A DNA stretch of 64,000 nt from CAYPNP01 sp964412195 (GTDB lineage: Bacteria; Acidobacteriota; JAAYUB01). Numbering within the stretch: position 1 is the first letter of the stretch; each line of letters starts with the position of its first letter. The stretch lies in contig CAYPNP010000003.1 of NCBI GenBank assembly GCA_964412195.1, positions 124,001-188,000 on the forward strand, in the 5' to 3' direction. Both the position numbers and the translations under genes were made by a program. Shown here one piece after another: positions 29,501 through 37,866 of this stretch. The notes under the pieces were generated by a model. The model ran no database searches. It was not told the origin of the DNA and saw only the letters and a list, made by a program, of their open reading frames with translations.

Positions 29501-30390
29501 CCGCCGGCGATGAAGGTGCTCCAGGACAGCACCGGGTCGATGACCAGCGGCCGGCTGCGGTCGTAGCCGCCCAGGGTGAACCCGTAGCGGCCGCCCTCCA
29601 GCGGCCGGTAGGCCACGGGGACGTCCACCTCGACGCCGTCGACGATCTGAAACGCCAGCGGGGGGGACAGGGCCAGTCGCGCGCCGGCGAGGTCCGCCAG
29701 CAGGCCGCCGTCGGGGGTGACTTCCAGCGCCTCGGCGCCAGTGGCCAGGGCGATGTCGGCGGGGCGGGCGCCGGGCTGCAGGACCAGCCGGAACTCCAGC
29801 CGGTCGACGAAGCCGACGTACTCGAGGTCGATGCCGTCCCAGACGCCAGGGTAGACCAGGCGGCGGTAGGTGGGCACGCCGGTGCGCCAGTCTTCCTGGC
29901 GGCCGACGAAGAAGTTCATTGTGGCGCCGGTGGGCTCCTCCAGCCGGGGCGTGATGGCGGACTTGCCGTGGGCCGGGGCGTCGAAGCCCAGCCGCATCAC
30001 CGCCATGCGCTGCGCGGATTCGGGCTTCCCGTCCGCGGATTCCCATGGCTGGCGGGCTTTACCGGCGGCCGGCGCCGCTTCCGCCGCACCGTCGCCGTGA
30101 GCCGCCACGGCCAGGTAGGCGCCGTCGGGGCCGAAGAGCACCCGGCCGACGGGGGTCTGGATGAAGGCGGTGACGCCGGGCTCGGCCACGGGCTGCTTGC
30201 CGGGGCCGACCGGGGAGTTGGGAATGAAGTAGGACGGCGCCAGCCGGAAAGTGTCGGCGGAGGCTCCGACCGCCGCCACCGGCAGGGTGAGCCCCGCGGC
30301 CCAGGCGGCGGCCAGCAGGATGACGCCGGCGAAGCGCAGGGCCGATCGCCGGGTGAAGTTCAGACCGGACGTGATCGCATCGTAAGCCAT
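26542..30390 (-). CDS. Secreted giant SBBP-repeat beta-propeller protein with C-terminal dockerin (paralogue)
   Basis: 1282 aa from ATG 30390, chosen for GGAGG 5 nt upstream (12 nt inside the longest frame). Same plan as the gene at 21136: an atypically long N-terminus with a hydrophobic export segment (AGVILLAAAWAAGLTLPVAAVGA), the shared ~250-residue N-domain (APSYFIPNSPVGPGKQPV, YRRLVYPGVWDGIDLEY), about fourteen SBBP units (TYLGGSGADYGYSIVA...) and a terminal dockerin (ADLNADGRDSALDLVYLIQY, VNVDGVYDSLDLIMLAQYL). The two genes look like an old duplication separated by the beta-helix gene. Confidence 0.92.
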   Translation of the reverse strand: MAYDAITSGLNFTRRSALRFAGVILLAAAWAAGLTLPVAAVGASADTFRLAPSYFIPNSPVGPGKQPVAEPGVTAFIQTPVGRVLFGPDGAYLAVAAHGDGAAEAAPAAGKARQPWESADGKPESAQRMAVMRLGFDAPAHGKSAITPRLEEPTGATMNFFVGRQEDWRTGVPTYRRLVYPGVWDGIDLEYVGFVDRLEFRLVLQPGARPADIALATGAEALEVTPDGGLLADLAGARLALSPPLAFQIVDGVEVDVPVAYRPLEGGRYGFTLGGYDRSRPLVIDPVLSWSTFIAGGMGASEYAVSIAVDGSGSAYALGFTPSAEFPTTTGAYDRGFNGKQDIFVAKFNADASALTWGTYLGGSEDDSPQTIVVDAAGQSYICGYTKSSDFPTTAGAFDTTFNGGTTDAFVTKLNAGGTGLVYSTYLGGSDNDSAQDLTLYDGRVYVTGSTYSTDFPTTDGGLDRTFNGQSDVFVTKLHTDGSILSYSTYIGGTQHDGGRCIAVEGGLAYVAGDTTVDGFSNNFPTTAGAYDTTPNGFMGGYSWDGFILKLDAGGTALVYSTFLGGVGVAGENNGDDQIFDIAVQDGYAYVTGKTDSYDFPTTAGNFGAVLTGLNTQQLFVTKLDTAGSALVYSGIIDTSGIEYGSAIAVDAGSVVVGGYHAPLNPGDTPFPTTAGAYDTTYNGNGDGILLKINAAGTALTFSSFLGGAAQDSIQGLALQGGNIYVCGSTESTDFPTSATAFRRTYYGKQDPFVAKLNGSASSLVYSTLLGLPKKEWGYDVAVEDSFAYVVGSIDSLTFPNSVNMFDIDVQSSIAFVTCMAVDGSDATASDGSSWSAIFGGDGKDVARAVKVGGGYVYIAGTTTSTNFPTSTGAFDTSLNGGVDAFVIKITDDGHTLTYGTYLGGTGDDTARDVFVASSRAYVTGYTRSTDFPTTTGAYDTSHNGGVYDAFVTRVNSAGTALEYSTYLGGSGADYGYSIVASASMASVVGETNSTNFPTTASGYDTTANGGYDAFVARLGTTGASLDYGTYLGGSGSDSALSVDIDTVGYLYITGAAGDGFPTTAGALQPTYAGGGGDAYVAVIHPAFPNILSYSTYLGGASGSELGRSLDYENGKIFVAGTTSSSDFPVTAGAWDSTYNGGTDGFVLRFDWTNPGWTYASYIGGTGNDELNAIDVEGGRGYLAGHTTSPDFPVTPGACEDTWLAQAVFVSLFRFCAADLNADGRDSALDLVYLIQYLAGQYYYPSNPMPVPEFMADVNVDGVYDSLDLIMLAQYLAGNTTP

Positions 30391-30450
30391 GATTCCCTCC
30401 ACGGAAGTAGTTCGATTTTCACCCTTATTGTCATGGGATTTGCAGTCGCC

Positions 30451-30492
30451 GGGAATCCGGACGCTCGTGACCTTTTGTAGGAATCTCGTTAC
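30451..30492 (-). promoter_or_regulatory. Conserved leader motif upstream of SBBP-dockerin gene 2
   Basis: Second copy of CAAAAGGTCAC (30477-30467, minus strand) with CGTCCG and TTCC on its downstream side as in copy 1; 77 nt from the start codon. Confidence 0.45.
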
Positions 30493-30539
30493 CTCGGGAG
30501 GGCCGGGCGGCGGAGCATGGGGTCTAGGCCATGTTTACC

Positions 30540-30612
30540 AGTACTCGTGCTCGTAATCGTGCTCGTAATCGTAATCGATTCAATCGCTTCTGCGCAGATG
30601 CACAGAGGCAGC
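30540..30612 (+). repeat. Partial type-1 composite element
   Basis: CTCGTGCTCGTAATCGTGCT words (30545-30580) run into ATTCAATCGCTTCTGCGCAG...AGAGGCAGCCGGC, matching the left half of the type-1 element. It breaks off near the centre. Confidence 0.65.
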
Positions 30613-30780
30613 CGGCGCGCGGACGTCCCCGTCCGCACGATCCTGCCCATGGCCCGTACACCGCGGCGCCCCGCCGCGGGACGATGGGACCGCCGGAGAG
30701 ATCATCAGGTTTCCGCAGTTCCTTGTGCCGTCCCGCGTCCGGGGGCCGCGGTCTACGCCCGGGACGTCCGCGCTCCGGCG
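30611..30780. repeat. GC-rich inverted structure in the 30.4-30.9 kb spacer
   Basis: GCGCGGACGTCCCCG (30616-30630) and CGGGACGTCCGCGC (30760-30773) are inverted. Between them CCGCGGCG / CGCCGCGG forms a second hairpin. No ORF worth calling. Confidence 0.45.
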
Positions 30781-30810
30781 TACTCATGCACCGACCCGGC
30801 CGGGAGGAGA

Positions 30811-30838
30811 TTGCATTCCGGAAAAATTTCGGTACACT
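30811..30838 (+). promoter_or_regulatory. Promoter of the zinc-ribbon / C39-like pair
   Basis: TTGCAT (30811-30816), 16-nt spacer, TACACT (30833-30838), about 108 nt before the start codon. Confidence 0.5.
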
Positions 30839-30946
30839 GGAAGCGCTATTCATTCTGATAGTGCCACAGGGGGCCGGCCGGGTGGTTGATCCGGGCGGTG
30901 AGGAACATTTCCTTGGTCAGCGCAAAATGCGCCGAGAGGAGGACGG

Positions 30947-31465
30947 ATGTACTGTATCCGGTGCGGCCATCCCCTGAAGCCGGGAGGAAAGTTCTGCGCA
31001 GTCTGCGGCCAGGCTGTATCGGTGGCCCCAGCCCCGTCCGCCGGGAGCCAGGCGCCGCCTCCTCCCGCCGCCGCGCGGCCGGCGAGCCCGCCACCCCCTG
31101 CCGCGAGACAAGCGACCCCTCCACCCCCAGTTCCCCGACCGGCGCCCGCCGCGGTGCAGGCCCTGCCGGGGCGGACCCGCCACTCGTCCGGGCTGGCCGT
31201 GGCCGCCGCCGTCCTGGTGCCCGGCGCCGGGCAGTCGTACAACGGCCAGTTCGGCCTCGGGCTCCTGGTGCTGCTGGGCAGCGCGCTGGTCCTCCCGTAC
31301 TTCCTCGGAATCTGGGGCGCCGCGCGCACGGCGAGGCGGATCGTGGCCGCCGGGGGGCGAGAAGGGCGCGGCGGCTTCGCCTGGATCCTGATCCAGGCCA
31401 TGCTGGGCGCCAACCTGCTGCTCTTCACCCTGATCCTGCTGTCCATGACGGGGGTGCTGTCATGA
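30947..31465 (+). CDS. Zinc-ribbon membrane protein with Pro-rich linker
   Basis: 172 aa. The N-terminal zinc ribbon has two CxxC knuckles (CIRCGHPLKPGGKFCAVCG). A Pro/Ala-rich linker follows (about 25-75). Then come hydrophobic segments (GLAVAAAVLVPGAGQSYNG, LLVLLGSALVLPYFLGIW, ILIQAMLGANLLLFTLILL) resembling TM2-type modules. GAGGAGG precedes the ATG. The stop overlaps the next start (ATGA), so it is coupled to the C39-like gene. Probably a membrane scaffold; function unknown. Confidence 0.65.
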   Translation: MYCIRCGHPLKPGGKFCAVCGQAVSVAPAPSAGSQAPPPPAAARPASPPPPAARQATPPPPVPRPAPAAVQALPGRTRHSSGLAVAAAVLVPGAGQSYNGQFGLGLLVLLGSALVLPYFLGIWGAARTARRIVAAGGREGRGGFAWILIQAMLGANLLLFTLILLSMTGVLS

Positions 31466-34143
31466 CCGCGCCGAACAAGAAGAAGGGCGGCCTCGGCTGC
31501 CTGGGGGGTTGCCTGATCGCGATGCTGCCGGCCGCGTTCGTGGCCGGCGTGGTGTTCCTGTTCTGGCTCAATCCCGACTGGCTGGACGAAGCGGCGTTCT
31601 GGCGCGGGCCGGTCCTGGCCGAGGATGTCCTGGATCCTCTTCCGCCGCCGCCCCCGCCACCGCCGTTCGCACTCCGGCAGGCGGCCCCGCCCGCCGACGA
31701 CGGCAGTTTCCCGCTGGACCTGAACGGCCTGCTCGAGATCGAGCGGGTGTCCAACACCGTATTCGCCGCCCAGGGCGGGGAAGTCCGCCTTTCCGACGGG
31801 AGCGGCGTGATCCTGCCGCCGGGGGCGCTGCCGGCGGACCGCCAGGTCACCGTCCGCCGGCTGGGCGGCGACGATCCGGCCCTGTCCATGATGAGCGTGG
31901 TGGACGTCGACACCGGCGGCGTCGAGCTGAGCGCCGACGCGACGGTGGTGCTGCCGATGCCGCCGGGCATGCCCGCCCTGAGGCCGGACCGGTTGAAACC
32001 CAGGGTGCTGCACGTCCACGACGGGCGGGCCAGGGAGATTCCCATCGCTTCCATCCCGGACGGCGGGCACGTGGCCGTGCGGACGAGGCGGTTCAGCCCC
32101 CTGACCGTGGTCCTGGCGCTGGAAGTCATCGCGGCCTGGGCCATGGACGTCAAGCTCATGCAGGAGGCGCTGTACAACCACGTCGAGTTCAACCGCCGGG
32201 ACCCGCCCCTGCCGGTGCCCTACTTCAGCCAGGGCAACGCCAACTGGTGTTTTGCGGCCTCCACCGCCATGATGATCCACGCCCACGGCGGCGACGTGTC
32301 CGTGAGCGAGTTCGCCAACAAGTTCCGGGTGGACTTCCTGACGGCCATGGGCAATGCGGGCGGTTACTGGCTAGGCTTCCTCGGAGAGGCCCTGCAACCG
32401 TACCAGCCCAAGCTCAGCCGCGCCCCCTGGATGAATCCGGCGGCGGCTTCGCTCTACATCTGCGCCAACCTGGCGGAGGGGCGGCCGGTGTACGTGGACA
32501 TCTTCCAGATGCAGCACGCCATCGTGGCAGTCGGCTTCAACCACAACGGCCTCTACGTGCACGACCCGGCGGGCACGGCGCTGGTGTACGCGGGCTTCAC
32601 CGACGTCCGGGAACGGCTGAAGGAGGGCCGGCTGGCGGCGGTGATGATCCCTTGGGAGAAGTTCCTGGGGATGGCCTGCGGCGCGGGGGAACGGGTGCCC
32701 AAGCCCATCTACACCTACGTCCTGAACGTGCCCCTGGCGAACCGGCCGGTCAGCGTGCAGGTGCTGCACGACGGCCTCGCCTTCGTCCACCCAACGCCGA
32801 CACCCTACCCGCAGAAGAATCCGTGGCTGGCCAACTTCGCCTGGGACGGGCGGATGTACCGCGGGCAGACCTTCCAGCTCGTCAAGCAGGACCCCTTCTG
32901 GGACGACCGCGGCAACTGGCTGGGCATGGCCAACGTCAATGCGTACCCGAACCACCCCTGCAACGGCGACAAGATCTCGCTGCGGGCAGTGGTGGGCACG
33001 CCCGTGCCGCCGCCCGGCCCCATCACCGTCCAGGCCTTCCTGGAAGACCAGCCCATCGGCCCCGCCCGGTCCGTGACCGTGCCGGCCGCCGGCCCGGCGA
33101 CGATCCACCTGGCCAACATCCAGGCGGACCTCACCCCGCTGAAAGGCGACGACCTCCCCTTCGCGGTGCTGCCCGGCCCGAACAAGCTGCGGGTGGATGT
33201 CTGCGTGGGCGGCGCCCGGGTCGATTCCGAGGAGATCACCGCCCAGTTCGGCCCGTCCCGGCCGGCCAACCTCCGCTTTACTCCCCGGACGGACGGGGGG
33301 ACGGACCTCGAGTGGGACCCGGCGCCGGAGTACGGCGTGGAGTACAAGGTTCGCCTCGCGGAGAAGGTGCTTTCCTGGGGCCGCGAGCTGGCCACCACCA
33401 CCGACTGCCGCTGGGAGATCCCGAAGGAGCTGATGGAGAAGACCGAGCCCGCCTGGATCTACGTGCAGGCGGTGCACAGGAACACGGGCCTGGAGGGGGT
33501 GCCGTCGAACCACCTGAGCCTCCGGGACCCGTGGGAAGGCCGCTGGAAGGGCAAGTTCAAGCTGGTCGAGGGCGCGCTCTTCGAGACCGGCGACTACCTG
33601 CTGGACCTGTACGTGAAGGCGATCCTGGAATCGGAGGGCAAGGACGAACAGAAGATCCAGGAGCGGCTGTCCGCGGCCACGCCGGAAGCGGCCGGCCGGA
33701 TCCAGCAGGAGTTGAATGAGCACCGGGAGAGCACCCGCAAGACCTCGGAATTCCTGAACGGCGTCAAGGAGTACCTGTCCTCTTTGCTGCTGATCGTGGA
33801 CTTCGGCGCCCGCGCCGGCATCCCGATGACGTTCGACCTCACCCGGACGGCCGAAAGCGTGTACGAGATGCGGCTGGTCCAGGTCGGCGGCCTGAAGCCG
33901 GAGAAGCCCGAGCCGCTCGAGATGCTGCTGGCCGGGCCGAACACGCTGGGGGTGTACCAACTGGAGATGCTGACGCAGGACGAGCTCTCGAAAGACCTCC
34001 GGTGGAATCCCCTGCCGCGCCTGAGGCTGCGCCGGTGGGGGCAGTGCCGGGGGGACACGGTGATCTCGTTCGAGATGAAGGGGAAGACCGAGTTCATGAT
34101 CTTCAAGTGGGAGTTCGAGCGCGTCGAGACGCCCAAGCCCTGA
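31462..34143 (+). CDS. Membrane-anchored protein with ZU5-like and C39-like cysteine peptidase domains
   Basis: 893 aa. N-terminal membrane anchor (CLIAMLPAAFVAGVVFLFWL), a run of prolines, then a ZU5-like beta domain (about 105-200: GGEVRLSDGSGVILPPGAL). A papain/C39-like domain follows with NWCFAAS (candidate Cys near residue 262) and QHAIVAVGFN (candidate His near 351). Beta-sandwich regions come next, including a fibronectin-like part with FTPRTDGGTDLEWDPAPEYG. Translationally coupled to the zinc-ribbon gene. May process or bind surface proteins; absence of proteolytic activity cannot be excluded. Confidence 0.68.
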   Translation: MTAPNKKKGGLGCLGGCLIAMLPAAFVAGVVFLFWLNPDWLDEAAFWRGPVLAEDVLDPLPPPPPPPPFALRQAAPPADDGSFPLDLNGLLEIERVSNTVFAAQGGEVRLSDGSGVILPPGALPADRQVTVRRLGGDDPALSMMSVVDVDTGGVELSADATVVLPMPPGMPALRPDRLKPRVLHVHDGRAREIPIASIPDGGHVAVRTRRFSPLTVVLALEVIAAWAMDVKLMQEALYNHVEFNRRDPPLPVPYFSQGNANWCFAASTAMMIHAHGGDVSVSEFANKFRVDFLTAMGNAGGYWLGFLGEALQPYQPKLSRAPWMNPAAASLYICANLAEGRPVYVDIFQMQHAIVAVGFNHNGLYVHDPAGTALVYAGFTDVRERLKEGRLAAVMIPWEKFLGMACGAGERVPKPIYTYVLNVPLANRPVSVQVLHDGLAFVHPTPTPYPQKNPWLANFAWDGRMYRGQTFQLVKQDPFWDDRGNWLGMANVNAYPNHPCNGDKISLRAVVGTPVPPPGPITVQAFLEDQPIGPARSVTVPAAGPATIHLANIQADLTPLKGDDLPFAVLPGPNKLRVDVCVGGARVDSEEITAQFGPSRPANLRFTPRTDGGTDLEWDPAPEYGVEYKVRLAEKVLSWGRELATTTDCRWEIPKELMEKTEPAWIYVQAVHRNTGLEGVPSNHLSLRDPWEGRWKGKFKLVEGALFETGDYLLDLYVKAILESEGKDEQKIQERLSAATPEAAGRIQQELNEHRESTRKTSEFLNGVKEYLSSLLLIVDFGARAGIPMTFDLTRTAESVYEMRLVQVGGLKPEKPEPLEMLLAGPNTLGVYQLEMLTQDELSKDLRWNPLPRLRLRRWGQCRGDTVISFEMKGKTEFMIFKWEFERVETPKP

Positions 34144-34149
34144 CGACGT

Positions 34150-34335
34150 CGACGCCTTTCGGGATCTGCGGGAATCCGCGTTCATCCGCAGCCAGGGTTG
34201 ACTCTGCGGACTCTTCGTCTCTGCGTGGTATTTCTACGGGGCTCGGGGCTGGGGACTCGGGATTCGACAGTGCTCACGAGTAGCCTTGGTAGCGAGCTCC
34301 GAGACCCGAGTCCCGAAATCCGATGCAGAGCACGA
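34150..34335 (+). repeat. Composite element, type 2 (F, G and inverted D words)
   Basis: GGGAATCCGCGTTCATCCGC words, then TTGACTCTGCGGACTCTTCG...TCTCTGCGTGG, then an inverted pair CGGGGCTCGGGGCTGGGGAC / GAGACCCGAGTCCCGAAATC. The unit aligns with 42229-42370. It occupies the spacer before the sugar-dehydrogenase gene's 3' end. Confidence 0.75.
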
Positions 34336-34350
34336 GCAAGAACGGAGGGG

Positions 34351-36258
34351 CTACTTACCGTCCCACGCGGGCAGGCGGTCGAGGTTGAAGACCAGGTAAT
34401 GCGCCAGCACGGTGAGGTCGGTCACCGTCAGCAGCCCGTCGTGGAACACGTCGGCGGCCTCCTGGTCCAGGGGCGGCAGGCTCCCGGAGCCCGCCAGCTC
34501 CAGCTGCAGCAGGATCACGTCCTGCGTGTTGACCAGCCCGTCGCCGTTGACGTCGCCGTAGTTCATCGCCGGCCCTGTCTCCAGGAGCAGGTCGTAGGCG
34601 ACCGAGGTGCCTGCGGCGGCGTCGTTGTCCACGACGAGATAGTACGTCCCGGCGGGCAGGGCCCCGAACACGATCTGGTCGTTCCCGTACCCCAGGCAGG
34701 TCGCGGAGTCGATGCAATCCGAAAGCAGGTACAGGTCGGGGTCCGTCCCCGCGGACTGCGGCGACAGCTGCACCGCCATGCGTCCCGGCGTGGCCAGATC
34801 GACGGTGTAGACCCGGTCCTCGCCGCCGCTGGGCCAGGAGGCGCAGCCGTAGGCCTGGAGGTCGTTGCCGGCGCCCAGGAGGTTCTGGCCGGTAAGCGGC
34901 GTGCCCGGGACGAGGCCGGCCTGGGCGGTGCAGGTCGGCGTCTCGCCCGAGATGCGGTACACCTGCCCGGCGTAACCGCCAACGTACACCTCGCCCGCCT
35001 CATCCTCGCCGAAACAGGTGATGTTCAGGCCGGTGTCCAGGAGCATGCGCGATTCCCACTGGCCGGCCGTCTCCCGCAACCCCCAGATCTGCCCGCTGCA
35101 GTAGTCGCCGTAGAAGTAGATGCCCGCGAGCGTCGGGGAGGCGGTCCCGCGATAGACGAAGCCGCCGGTCACCGAACAGCCGGGCCCGTGCGGGTACTCC
35201 GCCACGGGGAGGGTCAGCCCCGCCGGGTTGCAGGGGTTGGGATTGTAGCAGTGGAGGCCCTCCATGATCCGCCAGCCGTAGTTCTGCCCGCCGGCGCTGC
35301 CGGCCGGCTGGAAGTCGACTTCCTCGTAAGCGCTCTGGCCCACGTCGGCGATGTAGAGGTCGGCGGTCAGGCGGTCGAAGGAAAAGCGCCACGGGTTGCG
35401 CACCCCCAGCGCCCAGATCTCCGGCAGCCAGGCGGGATTGCCGGTGAACGGGTTGGAGGGCGGGATGGCGTAGGGATTGGCGCCGGATTCCACATCAATG
35501 CGCAGGATCTTGCCCAGGGGCGAGAGCGGATTTTGGGCGCGGTTTTCGGGGTCGCCGCCCGACCCCCCGTCGCCCATGCCGATATAGAGGTACCCGTCGT
35601 CGGGGCCGAAGGCGAGCTGCCCGCCGTTGTGGTTGGCGTACGGCTGCGGGATCACCAGCAGGATCTGCTCCGCGGCCGGATCGGCGACGTTGGGGTCGGC
35701 CGAGACCGGGATCCGCGAGATCACCGTGGCGCCGTCGCCCGCGCGGGTGTAATTGACGTAAAAGTACTGCTTCGCGGCGAAGCCGGGCGGGAAGGCGATG
35801 CTCAGGAGCCCCTGCTCGCCGCCGGCGATCACTTTCGTGTGGATGTCCAGGAAGCGGGTCGCCTGGAGGACGCCGCCGATCACCAGCCGGACGTAGCCGG
35901 CCTGCTGGACCACGAACACCCGCCCGGTGCCGTCGCCGGCATGGGTGACCTGCACGACGTTGGCCACGCCGGAAAGGAAGGGCACCAGGGAGATGGCGGG
36001 CCAGGCGGTGGCCGTCTCGGCCGACTGCCCGGCGGCCGTCTCCCCGCCCGGCGCGTCCGCCCGCGCCGCCCGGACTTCCCGGCTGCTCCAGCCCAGGATC
36101 AGCAGCAGGCCGAGGCCCAGCAGCAACGCCCGGAACCACTTGCCGTCCGCTGCGGGCAGATCCAGGGCCCGGACCCGCGGGCGCCGGCGGGTAAACGGCC
36201 CCCCCTGCTGTGCGTACCGGGGGTCCGGGGGATCTTTGACGATGGAGCGAAACGCCAT
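34351..36258 (-). CDS. PQQ-dependent sugar dehydrogenase-like (GSDH) protein with PPC and dockerin domains
   Basis: 635 aa from ATG 36258 (the frame is open ~30 codons further). N-terminal membrane/signal segment (FRALLLGLGLLLILGW). A six-bladed propeller of the aldose dehydrogenase family follows at about 95-420: GVANVVQVTHAGDGTGRVFV, EQGLLSIAFPPGF, GDGGSGGDPENRAQNPLSPL, GVRNPWRFSFD and GQNYGWRIMEG. Then a pre-peptidase C-terminal domain (RVYTVDLATPGRMAVQLS) and a terminal dockerin (GDVNGDGLVNTQDVILLQLE) whose second repeat is degenerate. Expected periplasmic or surface oxidation of sugars with PQQ; PQQ synthesis genes are not in the window. Confidence 0.88.
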   Translation of the reverse strand: MAFRSIVKDPPDPRYAQQGGPFTRRRPRVRALDLPAADGKWFRALLLGLGLLLILGWSSREVRAARADAPGGETAAGQSAETATAWPAISLVPFLSGVANVVQVTHAGDGTGRVFVVQQAGYVRLVIGGVLQATRFLDIHTKVIAGGEQGLLSIAFPPGFAAKQYFYVNYTRAGDGATVISRIPVSADPNVADPAAEQILLVIPQPYANHNGGQLAFGPDDGYLYIGMGDGGSGGDPENRAQNPLSPLGKILRIDVESGANPYAIPPSNPFTGNPAWLPEIWALGVRNPWRFSFDRLTADLYIADVGQSAYEEVDFQPAGSAGGQNYGWRIMEGLHCYNPNPCNPAGLTLPVAEYPHGPGCSVTGGFVYRGTASPTLAGIYFYGDYCSGQIWGLRETAGQWESRMLLDTGLNITCFGEDEAGEVYVGGYAGQVYRISGETPTCTAQAGLVPGTPLTGQNLLGAGNDLQAYGCASWPSGGEDRVYTVDLATPGRMAVQLSPQSAGTDPDLYLLSDCIDSATCLGYGNDQIVFGALPAGTYYLVVDNDAAAGTSVAYDLLLETGPAMNYGDVNGDGLVNTQDVILLQLELAGSGSLPPLDQEAADVFHDGLLTVTDLTVLAHYLVFNLDRLPAWDGK

Positions 36259-36279
36259 GTTCCACCTCGCGGGAGTCAG

Positions 36280-36295
36280 TTCGGATCTGTCCGAA
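36280..36295. promoter_or_regulatory. Palindrome upstream of the PQQ-dehydrogenase-like gene
   Basis: TTCGGA-TCTG-TCCGAA, perfect 6-bp arms, 22 nt before the start codon; a possible operator. Confidence 0.3.
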
Positions 36296-36344
36296 TTTCG
36301 CGAGCATGGATGCTTCCGCCCCCCGCCGGATTCATCCCCCTCCT

Positions 36345-36500
36345 TCATGCTTGCTCGAAAATCGAGCTATGCCGATCGCACTCGTTCTGTATGATACCGC
36401 CGCCACCGGCACAGGGTAGGTACCCCGACCGGCCGGGAGGGGCGCGAAGGATCCGCCGCTGGGATGATGGGAGTCCGCCGGTCAACTCCGTCTGATTCCG
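36345..36500 (-). repeat. Family-P dispersed repeat (about 100 nt) with C-element tail
   Basis: Minus-strand 36500-36398 aligns with plus-strand 42091-42194; both include GCCCCTCCCGGCCGGTCGGG followed by GTACCT and GTGCCGG. At 36345-36375 the minus strand carries the ATTTTCGAGCAAGCA tail seen after family-C runs elsewhere. Confidence 0.75.
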
Positions 36501-36589
36501 GTCAGCGTCTCGATCTCCTTCAGGCGGGGGAGGAGATGTTTGCCAGGGACGTGGATGGAATTGTGTCTCGCTCCCCCCGATCCCGGCAG

Positions 36590-36765
36590 CTGGTCCCGCG
36601 CGCCCTGCCTGTCGGGGTACCTCCCGCCTGCCGGTGCTGACGCCGTGCTCGCTGAGAGGGCCTGTGCTCGTCATCATGCTCGACGGATGACCGGTGACGG
36701 CTCGTGTTCGTCATCGTCATCGTAATCGTGCTCGTGATCGTACTCATGCTCGGCGATGCTCCCTC
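36590..36765 (+). repeat. Second P copy, J and C words
   Basis: CCTGTCGGGGTACCTCCCGC (36607-36626) is inverted relative to the P copy at 36398, so the pair could form a large hairpin. Then GATGACCGGTGACGG and a long C run (TCATCGTAATCGTGCTCGTG). The spacer 36259-37093 (835 nt) holds no gene. Confidence 0.75.
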
Positions 36766-36797
36766 ACCGCGAAGGCACCAGGTCTGCCAAGCAGAAT

Positions 36798-36955
36798 TCA
36801 GCACGGATGAACACGGATGCCCAATCCGATGCAGCCGGATCCATTCAATCGTGATTATGTCTGGCAAGAACATGTCCGACTGCCGGTCCGAACCGGGATG
36901 AATAGACCGGGTCCGTGTGAATCGGTCCGTTATCCGTGTAGATCCGTGTTGAATC
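36798..36955. repeat. Family-F palindrome
   Basis: CAGCACGGATGAACACGGAT (36801-36820) and its inverted counterpart ATCCGTGTAGATCCGTGTTG (36932-36951), with further F-like words on both inner flanks, around a ~60-nt centre. Confidence 0.75.
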
Positions 36956-37093
36956 TCTGGTCATCCTTCACTGGAGCCATGTCATGCCAGGTTTCCCGTG
37001 GGTTGGCCTGACGGGAGTTTCCTCCGTCCGGCACGACCGACAGCGCCGGTTTTGGTACAATGATGCCAGTGATTTCATCCCGCGAGGTTGCCC

Positions 37094-37840
37094 ATGAGTC
37101 CAGTCGACGATGATGAGGCCGGGGAGATCGGCCGGCGGTTCCAGGAACTGACCAAATACCACCCGGGGCGGATGCCCGGCGGGCGGCCCCGCCGCAAGGC
37201 GCCTCCGGAGCCCTTCAAATCGTATCCGGCCGCGGAGGCGGTCGTGGCACTCCCCCCCGGGCGGCCGGATCTCCGGCACGACCTGTGGGAGGTGATGGAG
37301 CGCCGGCGCTCCCGACGGGACTATACGGGAGCGGATTTGCCGCTGGCGGACCTGGGGATGCTGCTGTGGGCCTGCCAGGGAGTGACGGGCCGGATGCACG
37401 GCTACCGGTTCCGGACGGCCCCCTCCGCCGGGGCGCTTTACCCCATCGAGACCTACGTCTTTGCCCGCGCCGTGGCGGGCCTGGCGCCCGGCTTCTGGCA
37501 CCTGGATGTGAAGGAGTGGCGCCTGGAGCTGGTCCGGGCAGGCGACCTGGCCTGGGAGCTGGCCGAGGCGGCGCTGGGGCAGGGGATGGTGGCCCAGGCG
37601 GCGGCGACCTTCCTGTGGACGGCGGTGGTGGAGCGCTCCGCCTGGAAGTACGGCCAGCGCGCCTACCGGTACATCTACCTGGACGCCGCCCACATCGCCG
37701 CCCACCTCAGTCTGGCGGCTGAAGCCTTGGGCCTGGGCGGCTGCGCAATCGCCGCCCTCTACGACGACGAGGTGAACCGGCTGCTGGGCGTGGACGGCGT
37801 CGAGGAGACGATCCTGTACATGAGCGTCGTCGGCCGCTAG
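37094..37840 (+). CDS. SagB/ThcOx-type nitroreductase-family oxidoreductase
   Basis: 248 aa from ATG 37094 with GAGG 6 nt upstream. Flavin-dependent nitroreductase fold: MERRRSRRDYTGADLPLADL, the conserved RTAPSAGALYPIETYVF segment, YRYIYLDAAHIAAHLSLAAE and GLGGCAIAALYDDEVNRLLG. This is the stand-alone SagB-type dehydrogenase pattern. In peptide-modifying clusters such enzymes oxidise azolines, but no cyclodehydratase is nearby, so the substrate is unknown. A TACAAT at 37056-37061 may be its -10. Confidence 0.88.
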   Translation: MSPVDDDEAGEIGRRFQELTKYHPGRMPGGRPRRKAPPEPFKSYPAAEAVVALPPGRPDLRHDLWEVMERRRSRRDYTGADLPLADLGMLLWACQGVTGRMHGYRFRTAPSAGALYPIETYVFARAVAGLAPGFWHLDVKEWRLELVRAGDLAWELAEAALGQGMVAQAAATFLWTAVVERSAWKYGQRAYRYIYLDAAHIAAHLSLAAEALGLGGCAIAALYDDEVNRLLGVDGVEETILYMSVVGR

Positions 37841-37866
37841 GCCCCGCGCCGCTCCTCAACTCGTGG

